Origin: Larimichthys crocea
Taxonomy: Eukaryota; Chordata; Actinopteri; Sciaenidae
Reading direction: 5' to 3'
Length of the DNA stretch: 64,000 nucleotides
Assembly: GCF_000972845.2 (NCBI RefSeq)
Contig: NC_040013.1
Location: forward strand, 7,652,061 to 7,716,060
Shown: in pieces, positions 16,915 to 31,660 of the stretch
Layout: every line of letters begins with the position of its first letter
Numbering within the stretch: position 1 is the first letter of the stretch
The notes under the pieces: model-generated
Databases searched by the model: none
What the model was told of the DNA's origin: nothing
What the model saw: the letters and a program-made list of their open reading frames with translations, nothing else
Translations under genes and position numbers: made by a program

Positions 16915-18456
16915 GTAGGACACGACTCTGTGCAACGTACCGGCGTCACTTACGGTAAAAACAAACAAACAACAACAACAAATTAATGTTGACTGTAACG
17001 AACATGTTGTGATTAAATATAGTCAAACAAGTTTTAAATGATACTCTGGAGTGAGTCAGCACGTCAGGTGAGCGCAGGTAGCAACTTTAATCCAACTAAC
17101 CGCGATATCCCCTCCTTCATTTTGCTCTTGCGGCTCAAACTTTTGTTACCTGACATTACGGCTGTAATTAATTGAGGAGGGGGGCAGGAAAAAAAAAAAA
17201 AAGTAGCCGACTAAGCGCCCCCAAACTATTTTCCAAAAGGTTGCCTTCCTGAACTTCCACATTTCTCTGCAAGGGGGGCTCAAACATCCTGCCCTTGAAA
17301 TCAATAATGAATTAACCCAGTAGACAAAATAAATCCTATGCCAGGAATTCTATTAATAAATAAAAAGGCAAACACAAACTTAGCATTCCTTTTGAAGTAA
17401 CTGAGATGCGTCATCTTCAGTATATTATGTTTTCACGCAGAGATCATAAGACACCAGCCTCTTTCATATCTCCCTGTCCTGAGACCCGTGGGTTGCCAGG
17501 TAGGTGCAAAAAAAAAAAAAAAAATCAGGTAATGCAAACTCAAGATTTCTCAAGTTTTATTTATTTTTTCTCCTTCTTCTAAAGTCGAGAATAGACTCGA
17601 TGCTGAGCACTTTGATCATTGAACGCCCGGGCCCTGTTCTCAACACAAGCAAGAGCAGCAGCGGTGTCTGTTTGGAGATAATTACCTAATTCCTCCCTCT
17701 TCCCTCAAGCTTAATCAGTTCTGCCTTTAAAATACACTTATCGTGCCGTATGAAATCCCTCTTAATTCTCGCATTCTAATTTGTGTTGAGGCTAAAGTCA
17801 TCATGCCACGAGAATGCCAATGAAATCGTTCCCTATGAATGCTAAAAGGGCTCCCAGCTATTTAGAAATTTATGCACAATGATTGATGCCAAAATATTTG
17901 TACAGTGATTTTCATGGTAATTTACTTGAATGCCACCATGAGAGCTCAGGATATATTTATATACAGGATATTTATTTCTGTTATCAGTATCCAGGTTGCA
18001 ATACAGTGACGGAGGACATTTAAACAATAAATCTCCCGTGGTTTAGTGGGCTACCATTTTGAATTACAAGTAATCACAAATTAAAGAGGATTAGACTCTT
18101 AAAGCCCGAGCTTGCGATTGGCTGCGCTAAGAGTCATATTGTAACAGTTGTTTAGACATGGGGAAACAAAGGCCACGACAAACATGATTCAGGATTGCAG
18201 AGTCATTGCGAATGGCATTTTTTAAATGTGCACCAATTAAGCTTCAGCGGCTCCTGTCGCAAAATGGATTTTGGCACATCAACCCAGGAGCCGCGCATTT
18301 ATAAACTGGAGTCGCTTAAATCCACAACGAAGAATTGACTTAAACAGTGTAGATTTTTGCTGGATTCACACCCGGCCCTTGTGTTGAACCCAGAGGCTTT
18401 AAAGATAAAAGCTCATAACTTCCCTGCCTTTAATTCAATTGAAAAAATGACTAGCT

Positions 18457-18461
<5 letters not shown>

Positions 18462-18488
<27 letters not shown>
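18462..18488. repeat. (TA)n microsatellite
   Basis: About 13 TA units within the intron. Confidence 0.95.
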
Positions 18489-21400
18489 TTAGTCCAGTGA
18501 TTTTTAAAAGAAGTCATCTTTAAGTCAGTCATGAAGCAGAAATCCCAAACGCCGCCTTGTTTAATCTTCTCAAATGTGAGCGTTTGCTGCTTTTCACAGC
18601 TATGTACCAGCGTAAATGGAATATCTTTTGGTTTTGGGATGTTAGACGGACAAAATGTGCAGTTTGGATTCAGTTAAACATCGAAGCATTGTCTTGACAC
18701 AAAGTAATGCACTTTTCTAAAAGTAACAAAACAGCATTTAAAAGGAAGACGTAATTGTTGGGTCAATTGTTGCAGGTGGCACCTACATTTCTTTTATTTA
18801 AGCCTTGCTCTCCTGAAAACGCTGGTACGTAATCTCCTGGCCACACACTTGGCCTTAAAAATCCTTCCTGGTACTAATAAAAAAAACCAAAAAAGTGAAC
18901 CATCTGAAAGCGGGTCATCTGCTCAGCCTGCGTGTTGTTAGTCATCCCTCCCCAAGTACGGCGGGTGAGTAAATAAATAAATAAGAAAGTAGAGGGAAAT
19001 GTTGACACAACCTGTTCTTGTGGCCAGATTATCCACTCATGCTTGAGCGCTGGGTAAAGGCCCTGCATTATTCAGCCTAAGACACAGAGATGGGTGGGGG
19101 TGGCGGACTGTGGAGAAGCTGGGTCCTGCTGCAGGAGTTTGTGTGTGAATAAGTGTGTGTGTGTGTGTGTGTTTTGAGGGTAAGAGCAGAAACAGGGATA
19201 GCTGAAATGCACAGGATGGGGAAGAGGAAGTCTGTGCTTAATTATCAAATGAACTCATGCCCTCGTCTTCACTCCATCTCTCTGACTTTCTCCACTCTCC
19301 GCATCTCGCGCGTGCTCACCCACCCCCCTCCTCCCTCCCTCCTCCGTCAGGCTTCTTGAAGGCTGCTGTCCGTGGTGCTGAAAGTTTCATCACACATTTT
19401 GTGCATGTCTTTTTTAGAATTCACAGGCCTCCAATCCCTGCCCGGCCCTCGTCGCTCTTCAAAAGCGATGTATTCAGTTTGTCTCGACAAAAAGCGTGCC
19501 AGCGCTTGGCAGTGTAGCTCGAAAGGGGTGAAGCCTATCATTCAAGACGTTTGAAAAAGCTGCAGGTAACACAGCGTGCTCTCAGAAGCAGTAAGGACTA
19601 ATGCATTTTTTTTATGTGTCTGCTCTTGCCTACAGCATGTTTCATCACAGCAAGGTTCAAGTTACGTTACCACTCACTCAGTGGCTTGGTTAAATGAAAG
19701 CTCCTTTGTGTGCGCTCTTATGTACAGTATTTGATCCATGCGACTCACTACTCGAATATGTGTTTGTCTGCAGTTCACAGCCTGGGCTGAGAGGTAGATT
19801 CAGTTAATTTTTGTTTGGTCTCGTGTGCTCCATGTTGATTGACAGGAGAGTGAAAAAGTTAGAATTTCTTCTCTTTGGGTGAAGGGTGAAGAGATTTCTG
19901 AAGTGTTCTGGTACAGAGGCACAGTGCTAACATTATCTAGCTTTGTATCGTCACTTAGAGTTAGTGCACCTCTCTTTATGCTTCCATTCTGTTCAAAGTT
20001 TGACGTGGTCCCAGCTGTCTGAGTAAGTGTTGCACTGCAGCATTCACATACTGCCGTGCGTATTCTTTAGAGGGCTGTTCTGCAGATGAACTCTTTGGGG
20101 GGGGAGATGAAAGTCTTCTGTAATAAAATTTGGCTACCTAAACCACAGACAGCCACAGCTACTTATCTTATCCTGTCTCCCACATTCACTTTTTTTCGGA
20201 GTGCGTGTGAAGGAGGGGGGCGGGGAGCGGTGACAGCCGTTAACTGTAACAAAAGTTTAAAATTAGAAATGAGTCAAGTTATTGGAAGTTTAGCACTCCA
20301 ATCGCAGTGTTGGTGTTAACGAATAAATCAGACAATGCTCAGGCAATTTAGTGTTATCCCTGCAGTTGTGGTCTTGACCGGTCTTAATAAAATTCAGACT
20401 CCTTTTTAAGACGGAGACAAATGTGTCTGATTCTGAAATGAGGCATGTGAAAAGTTGCACCGAGAACCGATGACAACACTGCTTTGCTATCCTTGCCCTC
20501 CCAATTTTAAATGAAATGATAAAGTCGATTGAGTTTTGGATTTTTGGTCAGACAAGACATTTGAGGACATCATTGGAAACTGTGGTAATATCGTTTTTTA
20601 AGTGTTTAATACACCAGCTGATTTTTGAAAAACAAACATGTTGATGAAAATAATCTAAAACTACTCACACACCACTGTAGACACTCTTCAGACTACTCCA
20701 CTCACAGTTGGTGGCAACTCTGAGTACTGTTTGTTTGATTTACTGTTTGTCATGGTGCCTTTCTCACAAAGCTTCTGGTCCAACTCCAACACATGTCTGA
20801 CATGAGTGAAGTTTAGTGTTCATACTAGTTAGTCAGTCTTTTGTTGAGTTGACCCAACTGACTAGTGACACGGACAGTGGATTGAGTTGGTCCATGTTTA
20901 TCAGAAGAGACTCATGGTTTTCTCCCAAAGATGACTTGAATGTAGTTTGAGGTGGACTGGTTGTCCGAATTAGGATTCAAATTGAGAAATGTAAGACAGG
21001 CGACAATTGACAAAAAAGTCTAATTACCTTTCCAAATCCCAGAAACTCATTTACTGTTTGTCATCCTCTCAGTCCATGATTTGCTCAGTGTACCTAGAAC
21101 CACACCTCTTACAACTAGCCCCAAAGGAGTATATCTAATTTCCATGTTGGCACATCTTTTTTCTTTCTTTTACATCAACAAGTGTATGCCTGCTGAACAC
21201 CTTGCTTTTGATATCAACCCACAGGAGCAGGGCCTGTCTGCAGCTTAATGAGAAGCGTGTTGTTCCCCTTGCAACATATTGCCAAGATATGGATGGGTAA
21301 TTATCTAATCAAGAAAGTGCCGCCACTTGCTCACTGCTGACCTGCTAACCGTCTGCCAGAGTTTCCACTGCAAGATGTTTACATACTCTACATCGAACAC

Positions 21401-24400
21401 ATAACTACAGTCGATTTTGGCAGTCCTAGGATATCGGTTGAAGGATTTACGTGGGAACTGACACACATGTTAAACATGCATGTTGTTTTTAATAATTTAA
21501 ACAATCATATCATAGCTACATATATACTGACATGTGTGATCCTATCCTTGATTGTAGCTCTGTCAGTCACTTTTAAAAATTCAACAGTGCAGTAGGAGCA
21601 CAGAGGAGCGGAGGGAGGCAGGATGTCTGAGCAGAGACTATATCATAGATCCGAATGTTCCCAAAGCACCCTTTTATATGAATTCCAAAGGGAGTTGTGA
21701 ACCACCAGAGGGAGCAACAAGCTTTGATTTCCCATGGAGCTAAAATTAGTCATGTCATTAGTCAAATGTAAGGTAAAAGAAGAGGTCCGTTCACTGCACC
21801 ACCCTGGCCAGAATATATACTGTATGGTAACTGAGAAAGAGAGATTACAAATGGTGTTGGTGGAATATCTTTCAACCCAATTTTCAGTCTCCATGTCCCT
21901 GTGATGTGCTTGTTTCACAGTAAATTAATGTAATCACAATATTAGTTTCCAGCGATATGAATCTTGTTTCCTAGCCGCCTCGCACTGCGCCTCAGCGTCA
22001 CAGCAGAAGGAGTGCAGGCGCTCCCGACTACATTCTTTTGATTATGTGTGGGAAAATGTCTTCCTCACCATTGACAATCTGTTGATACCTCGCAAAATCT
22101 TAGATGAAAGGAAATGCAGCTCAGACTGTGAAAAATCCTTGCCTTCTCACCGGGAGGTAAAAGTACTCTCACAAACATTGAATTGTACATCTGAAGTGTT
22201 ATCAATTCCACCTGAAACGGAGGGCCCCGGTGGCAGAGCTGAACCCCTCTGCTTTTGATCGCGCCAGCGGTGCCTGTAAACAAGTATTTTCCCATCTTCC
22301 TCCCTGTCTGTCTCTCCCCACTCTCTCTCTCTCTCTTCCTCCCGCACCAAGGTGTCTAGAGGGGGAGGTTCCTTTGATTATCTCCGCTGTGGATTAATTG
22401 CTTTTCTTAACCTCTGCACAGACGTGCTCCAACACCGCCCCGGAGCCCGCCGCACGCGCCCAGATGGACCCCTGCCAGGAGAAAAACAAACCACACCATG
22501 CTTCTATCTCCCCACCTTCTCTCAATTACTGACCTTCATCCTTTCATTTCGCCTTGGATCTTATCGTTGGCATTATCAGTGTATTTACTTTGTTTGTTTA
22601 GCTAGTCACTTGGTGCACTGCAGCATTCTTGTCTACATTTAAAGGCAGACTGAGCATGTGTGAGAGGTGTGTTAATTTCTAGGAAGACCTAGAGCAGCGG
22701 ATGAGACGAGTGTGTGTTTTCAGGTAAATGCGCTGGGTGTCTGTGTGTTTTTTTTATGCACGAATATTGCGCTGAAACTTGTTCTTATTCCATGATCAAG
22801 TAGATTTTGGCCTTGAGTTGTGCTGGCCAAGCAATTTTAGTCACGTTTTTTCCTTCCCCTAACACAGAGTGCTCTTTTCCATCTCACTCTGCCTTTGAGA
22901 CACGCATGTGCATCACGTTTCTGAAAAGGTCCCAGCCCCTGCCTCCAAACGCTGTCATAAAGCAATGGACTGCCTCCTTCAGACCTTGGCCTTTTTTTTT
23001 TTTTCCCCTTTTCTTTAGGACATCCTGAAAGCACATCCAGGAGCCATCTCAATGATTTATACGCTACATCTCACATGCAGACCATCTACAGTACCTTCAC
23101 AGTTTGGACAACACTGTGCTAAAATGTTCTTGGGAGTTTGATTGCCACAGGAGTAAAGAAAAAGTTTTAATCTTTTTTTTTTTTTTCCCCATCTTCTTCT
23201 TCTGGTGTCGGTGCGGACTGAGAGTTCAACATTTAGACATGTAGAAGTTTCTTTTTTTAGCCTGGAGTTGTTGGCAGAAAAGTGTTGGAATATAACCTTT
23301 CTAATCTCTGGCGGGAGTTTCATAATCCATAACTCAGAATTTATTGGTCGTGGTCTCTCTCCAGTTCATCCTTTTTATTATTTTTTTTTTCATCTTAATA
23401 CGTGAATCCAGAAAAACTCTTATAACTTAAGTTTTGCATGACTGTTTATGAAATGACTGTAAGTGGCTTTAGGGCCGCACAGGCTAAAAAATGTTTATTT
23501 TTGGCCGGTGTAGCCTAATTGGTTCAGGTGTTTTGATACAGAGAGCACTGTGGGGCCCCATTCTAACAGATGAGACAGCCCAAACACACACACACAGATA
23601 CACACAAATGCAAAATCTGCATGTGAGACATGAACAGACGCATAATGTGCACACTGACTCACTCATTCACTCACTAACAGGCTAGACTCCCTGGACTGTA
23701 CGGTACAGTGTGGTGTTGCTGATTTTCCCCATCAGCAGAAAGCCGGGATGAGCTGAGCTAATTGAGCTGGGAGGCCCGGCGGGGAACAGGGCCTCTTCAC
23801 GCAGCAGCTCGTCACTTCCTTTCTTTATCCCTCCACCACTGTGTCTTTTAGTCCCACATCTCCAAACCACTCTGTGCTGCACAAAAGGAAAAGTACCATC
23901 AATTGCACGATTGAGCGTCTGAACAATGATTCCAGATGCATATGGATGTGAGCCAAAATGCAAAACCACAAACACTATGATCGCAATGTTCTGTGCTGCC
24001 TCTCTGAAGTCTATAATGCCAGTTTGTGTTATTTCTATATTAAATAACCTTTAATGCAATAAATAAACCGTAAGTGTTCACATACGTGCCCGGGCTGACA
24101 GGCAATTGTTTTCTGAGTTCTGTGCTGCACCCAAACAGAATTAAGAGCCCAAATGGACAAACTGCATCGCCCGTATCACAGCAGACTAGCCGACAACAAA
24201 AGCAGATTACCTGTTCTATTTGAGGGATATTAAGATGTTACATGCCATTCAATGGGCCCTGGGAGGCCCGTCATAAAAGCCACAGCAAGCTGTTGAGACG
24301 GAGACTCGGAGTTGTTTCCATCTTTTAGCTGCACTCGGGGACTGATTATGGTCAAGCAAACGGCCTTTACCTGGAAAGTCACTTTCACTTTCTCGTCTAC

Positions 24401-26005
24401 CATTTGTTAGTATGGCTAATGTCTCATTAAGTCTCTCATAGGGGAAATGATGTGCTCTTTGGGTGAAGGTTAGGCTCTCGGCTTATCATGAGACAAAAGA
24501 GACTGATTATCGCAGCACAGGCGTGCCTTAGCCTGTGTCTTTCACAACAAGTCCTATTTGTGTTACTGCTGGAGCTGCTTCATTACCCATAATCTATTAG
24601 CCCTCCCTCCACCTCCCCCGAATAAAAGTTAAAACATTTGGGCTAAATGATGAATGCTTGATCACTTCTGGCCTGGTGTTCTACGGAAAGGAGTGGACGG
24701 AGAGAGAGAGAGGGGGGTAAATTTTACATTATCAAGGAGATAATTACAAAGCAATCATAAGCTGTTTCCGGTAAAGTGGTAAACAAGCCAAGGGCTTGTG
24801 CTCTTTTCCCAAGAATAATTAAAAGTCGCTTTGCATTCTATGCATCAGTGTCCTTTTCTCCACTCGGTGGCCACCTCTTGGCATAATAAAGCTGGCTGAA
24901 TTTTACCATAGTGGAGGAGGGGTCCTTTATTCGGAAGTGATTCTGTATTTTCTGGATCCTTCTCAGTCTTGTATCTTGTCATAAATCTATAGCAAACTCT
25001 AATCTTGAAGGTGCAGTTTGCTGCTTTGCTTGCTTTTCCCTTTTTTTCATCTGTTATTTTCCCGAGTTCCAGCTGCCAATTCTGAACAGCTGCGAATTGC
25101 TGTGTCACAAAGTGGGAAGATTTCCAAACACAGACTACTACTCCTCCATGGCTTTGCCTTTTTTTTAATGCCTAAGTAACAAGTTCATTCATTGATTGGT
25201 CTAGTCGAGAGAATGGCGACTCGCCGGCGGAGGTGTAGGAATACTAGATGAGAAGACTCTCTGTTTGGCTTAATACCCAACCATAAAAATTCCAATCAAC
25301 TTTTACTTCAAATGACAATAAAAAGGGATATTTACATGCAGAATGCATCTACTCTACTGAAACACAGTGCAAATTAGTTTGGCAAACAAGATCATTTTTG
25401 TGGATTTCAGCTAGTTTTCCAAATTTTCAAGTTTATTTATGGCTTCCTAAAGCTTCCTGACTTTTCAGCAAGCACATTGTTATTGACCTCTTGCGACAAT
25501 CTGCCTGCTAAACCTGGTTCGACACAGTTGAAAGAGCTCAGACGAGAGCGAAATCCAGGGACGGTTTCTTTGCATGTTATCAACTTCGCAAGCCGCGTCT
25601 ATAACTCACGATGCCCGCGGGCCGTGTCACATCACAGCGCTGACATGTAGTCGTTACTCCACTTCTAACAACACCAGAATCAGTCAATTATCCATGGAAT
25701 CGATCAACATAAACCCCACTGCCACTCATTTAAAAGAGCCAATCAATCTGCATGGGCCTTTCCTCTATTTTCCTTGCTGTGGTACAAGCATTTGTGCGTG
25801 CGTGCATGTGTTAGGCGCCGCGGGTTGGCCCATGATGGATCTACTCGAGTGACAGCTCGTCTTCTGATTTATGGTTGTTTATCGCCGGAGTAAGACTGGA
25901 GTTGACCTCTCATCTAGGTTGCCACCATTTCCCATGATGCTTGTAAAGTCGCACGTTGAGTTGCGTGATTGCTTCGCTTGCCCAGGTGTTGTCTTGGGGA
26001 AACAA

Positions 26006-26031
26006 GTGTGTGTGTGTGTGTGTGTGTGTGT
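26006..26031. repeat. (GT)n microsatellite
   Basis: About 13 GT units. It gives Cys-Val runs in translated frames, which are not genes. Confidence 0.95.
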
Positions 26032-28138
26032 TTCTGAGCGCCCTAACTTTTAAACATCTGTACTCCAAAGCTCTTAACTTTGACCCGCTTCCTCCTGTGT
26101 TGGTATGTGCCCGGCTGCACTTGCCAACTCCTTGGTGACTTCATTACTAAATGAAGCGGCCCCATAATTCCACATCACCACAGTGATAAATGCTGTGGTG
26201 GCAGTCTGCGAGGCAGAGAGGGGTGGGGCGGGGAAGGGGGGGGACACCGCGTCCTCCCTACCTGATGACATGCAAGGTTTATCACGTTGAGCAGAGACAT
26301 GGTCACCTTACCGCGGGCCTCATTGTGACAGCCAGCAAGTCACTCGAGAGCCCCATTGGAAATCAATAAGCCCCTGCTCTTTAATTGTTAGAAAAAAGCT
26401 TCCCTGTTTACAGCATCACATCATCAGTCAGGACAGCCTGACTTTCATTTATTTTTGCTTTTTTTTCCTCTCTTCTTCCTCCTCGCCTTTTTCCTCCTTC
26501 TCCTCTGCAGGATGTGCTAGTCGGCTGATTGTTTAGTAGATTACGTAACAGGAGCTGGCCGGATTTTATTTTGAGGGGGGACCTGTTTGATATGTATACA
26601 GGAAGCTTTCCTGATTAACTTCAGGGCGCTTAAGGCGTCGGCGTGTCTTATCTCGGTGAACGTTTGCCTCGGTGCTCGCTCCTCCACTGCTGTCTCGCAC
26701 TACTAACGGGGGGACGTGCTCGCTCCTGTCCTCTGTTGACTGCAAGATGCAACTGCTTCACCGTTTGTGCCGAGGAGTGGGGCAGATGACTTCCATCACA
26801 CTTTCTATCTCGATCACACAGCAGCTCCTTATACCGCAGACCACCTGGATTAAGACCTTTTTAGAGCAAAGCGACGCATACTCCAGATTTTTGTCACAGG
26901 TTACATTCTGTCTATAATTTGTGAGCAGTTCAGAGTGACGTGGCAGAAAATCCTTTTTTATTTTTCAGTCCTTTTCTGTGTAAGTTACACACTGTCTGCA
27001 TAGAAACCCTCTAATCATCTTGCACCGCCTCTGATTTACCCATCGTTGGTTCTCACCCGTAGGTTGGGAACCATTGCTTCATACAAAACCACTTCATTAA
27101 ATAAAGATATAGCCTAATATCTCAAACTGACCATTTCAGCCAGAAGTCTTTTTTTTTTTCACACACAGGTCAAATCAGGTTATTGTGGAGGGGCGCCATG
27201 CTTTTCTTATGAGAAGCCCAAAGCCAGTAGTTACCCTGTTTCCACGCTCTTTGCTCCATCTCTGTCTCCACAAGCATTCTCCCATTAGTGTGTTACCTGG
27301 GGAGGACCACAGCTCCAAAACTCTGATTAGGCCCTCTCTGGCTAATTAACTGCTCGGGCCACAGTTGGCCATTTGCAGCGTTTAATGGAGGGACGACGGC
27401 GCAGCTGTCCTTCGTCTGTCATTCATCTGATTTGTGCCCTTTATGCCACAATTTGTGCCATAAAATTTATAAATAGCCAAAGCTAGTGTAGCGTTTATCG
27501 CTCTCATTAAAGTGACAGAGAATACGGTGCATACTACGTCTTCATGTAAGCAGCAGCGGAGGCTGTGTTTTAATTATGAGAAAGAGGGGGAGAGTGGAGA
27601 AGGCTTTTGTCTTAGTAGGAAGAATTCCTGGTGATTCCTAGAGAGAGAGAGAGAGGAACTAATTATGACAATGTTGTGGTACTTTAAAATGCCGCAAGCA
27701 CGGCTGATCGCTTTAATTTTCCTCTGTCCTCCCTCTTCTCTTTTTGCTCTCCGGCTATTCAGGGCAACGGGCTGCTTAATCATTTATACCTATCTGTTAC
27801 GGTATGAAATTTGGGAGGACACCAACATGCATGCTGAAGGAATCTAATATTTCCCTCTTGAGTATCTAGTTTGGACTTTTAACTCTCTCTAAATCCTTCA
27901 CTCTGTCGAGTAACAGTGGTTTGGGAATGGTAGCATACAGTTGAATTTGAACAGATGGCTTGTTTTGTGTTGTACCTGCTTGCACCTACGCATCAACATG
28001 AACATACTCTTAATAAAAACACACTAAAACTACAGTATAAACTCACTCACCCCACCCACTTGCTCATACAAACCCCAGGCGCTATGGTATCATCCAGTTG
28101 TGTGTTCATTAGGCGTGGGGAGCCTTTGCCCACTCTGC

Positions 28139-28140
<2 letters not shown>

Positions 28141-28173
<33 letters not shown>
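28141..28173. repeat. (GT)n microsatellite (copy in A')
   Basis: About 16 GT units. The corresponding tract in the second copy is 33426-33489, longer and interrupted by GG and TT. Confidence 0.95.
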
Positions 28174-28174
<1 letters not shown>

Positions 28175-29689
28175 ATAGAAATAGTTAAATCTTTTTTTTT
28201 ATTTATTTTTTTTCTTGAGCTGGGCTGATGATAATTTTAGAGTGGGTTGGTTTCATTTCTTCAGGACATTTTTTTTTTTTTACATTCCAGCTGCGTGAAA
28301 TTCTGCAAAGGCATGTTTGCAGAACAAGTATTTTTGCACTGATGTACACAAATGCATGCACATATAAATTTTATACAGGCGGTATGCAGTTTTTGGACAA
28401 ATTTAGTATCCAGTCCTCCTTCGAGTTCATGTTTCAACCCCTTTTCCCTCTCTGGATGTTTATTTTCAACATTGTTTCCTTGTGTCTGTTGAGCCTGTAT
28501 TTTTTTATTTTTTCCTATCCGGTTCTTCCCAAGGGAAAGTGGCTAGCACATGTGAACGGATCACTTCTGATTAGTGGGGGTGCTTTAAAAAGATGCCTGT
28601 GGTGTTCTTCTCCAGAAACAAACAGTGGTGTGACCTCCTCAGGGAAGACTGCCATTTCCTTTGCACAGCACAGCCCCCTCCCCTTTTTCCCGAGAGAAGT
28701 TGTTTTATCTCCCAAGTGCTAACTTTGGGCTTTAAACTGTGTACTTGCCGATGCCTTGTTTTTCACATCAGATATCACGCAGGATGGCAACAGAGCTGAT
28801 CTACAAAAACAAAAGGCTGTTGGATTCGTCTTCATCTGGTCTACACGGGATTAGTTTTTTTAAATCTTGCAACAGCCTCATAACATAAACTCACTGTCAT
28901 CCCATTCTCACTGCAAATTTCCATATTAAGAGTGTGATAAGCACATTTTTCTGTTACTGATGCCCGTTTGTGTAATTTTTGGCAACACATAAAGGTTGGA
29001 TAAAATTTGAATCGTATGGCATTTTGTGTGAAAAGAGGCAGAGCGAGGGAAGATGGGGAAGGTAGGTAAATAGCACGGGAGGGTGGGGAGCCGAAGCAGG
29101 CGACTGATTTGCCTCCGTTCTGTCGGGAGGATTTACGGTGCAAGAGTGTTGAGCCATCAATCAATTGTGGCGCACTCCAAGGACAACTTTGTCTCTTTAT
29201 GCAATTTGTAAGGCTGTCCAGTCAAATTGATTCCTTAACCAGGAGCCGTCCAGCTCCCAGAGAAGAGTAAACCCCCCCTGAAAAGAACATCAACCTCTAT
29301 GTTTGCTGTAAACCAGACAATAAATGATAGGACTGTTGTCTATCGGTGGCTAAAATCCAACTGCAAAACAAAGTGGGTGACAAAAAACAAGATTAAAAGT
29401 GATCGCAGAAGTGATTGATTAAATGTGATTAAATGGAAGACCTGAGGATTGATGCTGTTGAGTCCCTGTTACAAACGATTCTAGTATTATGATTGTTTAG
29501 TCTCGGTCCTTCATGCATTATTTCTCTGAAACAAAATCATATTTTATTTTAAACTAAAAGAACATTTAGACCCAAAATTCAATAATGCATTAATTTTAAT
29601 TATGGATATATCAGTTGCACAATTTTGGGAAATTGGTATCAACTTGTGAGATTTGTTTCTTTTTAACTTAAATTATGTTACTTTTAGTT

Positions 29690-29965
29690 TTCAGCCATTC
29701 TTAGCTGTAGATGAGCACTGTCAGTTGGTCCACCACTTCCATCCAGATTCAACTATGTCAACAACTATTGCATTGCTTTGACAATCGGTACAGATATCCA
29801 TGGTGCCCCAATGGTGAATACTAAAGACTTTGGTGGTCCTGTAACTTTTGATCTGGTGCTACCAGCAGGTCAAAGTTTTCACTTAATCCAGTGAAATGTC
29901 TCAACAGATTCAGCCTTTTAATGGATTTAAAGCCTCAACTTGGTCATCAATATATAAAGTGTTAC
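29690..29965. repeat. Common teleost dispersed repeat within block A
   Basis: The wording GTCAGTTGGTCCACCACTT, TCAACAACTATTG, CATGGTGCCCC and AGTGAAATGTCTCAACA is the pattern of a repeat I know from many fish genomes; its class is not settled here. A second copy at about 34980-35240 exists only because block A is duplicated. Confidence 0.55.
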
Positions 29966-31660
29966 CTTTTTTATGATTTGAATCTGATAAGCAGTGTGAT
30001 GTAAATTATACCACCTTCAAAAAAATTACCCAACTATGGTGCCAGAGGAAACTCCATCCCATCATTTCCTGCTGAGCAAGCACTCGGTCTTCTTCCATGT
30101 CAACTCTGTGGTGATTTGGGACGTTTAGCGGACAATAGGAAAGCGATTACAGAAACAGGCTGTACACTTGAATAATTGATGCCGGAAATCGTGCTCAGCT
30201 TTTCAGAATTCGTAATGATGCCCCCCCACCCCCTTATCTTTTACCCCAACACACACCCGCGCACACACCGAAATATTCAATTTGTGTACAAACACCTACG
30301 ATCAACTGCTGTGACTCACTTGCCTGGGTGCAGTGATCATATTAATGTGGAAATAAAAAATCCAACATTAATGGCATGTGATGAATTACACTGCCGAGTA
30401 AATGTCTTAGCATTGCTTTTAATATGGTCTTTAAGATCCTAGATTAGCATCCCCTCATTTTTCTGCTGTGAAAATCAAATTCAAAGGAACATTTTCCTTC
30501 CATTCCGCTGACTGAAATGACTAGAAACATAAATATAGAAACAAATTAAGTCAAAGATTATCTAATGGAGCGTGCGTCAGTGCAGTTTGTCACAAGCTTT
30601 ATGTAAGAGTATTGCTCAGTGGCCCCAGTTCTCAGTAACTATTGAAACCATTTTATTTAGCAGACAGAACAAGTTGTGAGCTGTTGCAGTGCACTTTATC
30701 ATTCACTCAAGACATGAAAACATTTTGCCACCAGTAAGCCTTTGACAGCTGGCACACGTGACATCCACGTGAAGGCTGGCTGAGTTCGTGGCAACAAATA
30801 GCCTGCAAATATAGTTCATTTCAGTTCAATCAGGAAAAAAAAAAGCATTCAATCTGAGGGCTGTATGACAAACCATGACATGTCAGCCTCGCTTATAAGA
30901 CAAATCTGGATGGTGGGAGGGAGATCCAATATTAACAACACTAGTTTTTTCACAAGAGATCTTTTTGGATGTGACATCCCTGCCAGCCATAGCAAGATGC
31001 AAAAATCACTGGTACACTAACTTGGGCTCTGAACTAAGGCTGCCCTAGTCAGGTCCTCAAATTATTCTTTAGACTGTGAAATATTAAATAAATCAATTCA
31101 GGGAATTCTGATATAATTTGTGACCTACTACTTAACAGTGTAACTTCATTAGGAAGTAGACAACCTAACCATTAATCATTTGATTTGTAAAAATGCCACA
31201 CAACTCTTTGACAGGACAGCTCAAAAACACCTCCTGAACTGACCATGGAGAGGCAGTGTTATTGCTGCAAAGCATCTGAAACCAGGCCTACCATCTGACA
31301 TGGAAAGTAACCATTTCGAATTGCAGATGTAGACACGATGATGAACAGTTTATAGGCAAGGTAATATCTACTACTAATTGGACAATATCTGTTCTAAATT
31401 AGAGAAATGGTTGCAAACCAAGCCAGGAGACAGAATCAGTCAAACCGTTTATACAAAGTTGTTGAATCTTTGAGGACTTGAGGCACGGCTTGATGTCTTG
31501 AGAGGCACATGGTGGTGCCAAAACTCCTAGAAAGGATGACGAGACTGGGCTGGATGCAGTGGATATGGCAGGCAGAAGTCCTGAGACGGATTGAAACGGC
31601 TATCAAGTGGCACAGCCTCAGATGCTTGAATTGCTGAACAAATCAGAGAAATGGATGTCC

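Larger units (their letters stand above)
16915..26419 (+). other. ppargc1a: First part of the large (putative ppargc1a) intron
   Basis: Starts with the donor at 16915. No coding exon was recognised. It contains (TA)n at 18462-18488, (GT)n at 19153-19172 and 26006-26031, a CT-rich patch at 22322-22340, and long non-repetitive stretches (for example 24100-24800) that could hold enhancers. No RNA gene was recognised. Confidence 0.5.

Noticed and set aside
28228..28722. 164-codon open frame in block A
   Set aside because: The sister copy at 33542 onward is broken by several one-base indels, no family motif is visible, and there are no splice or start features that support it.
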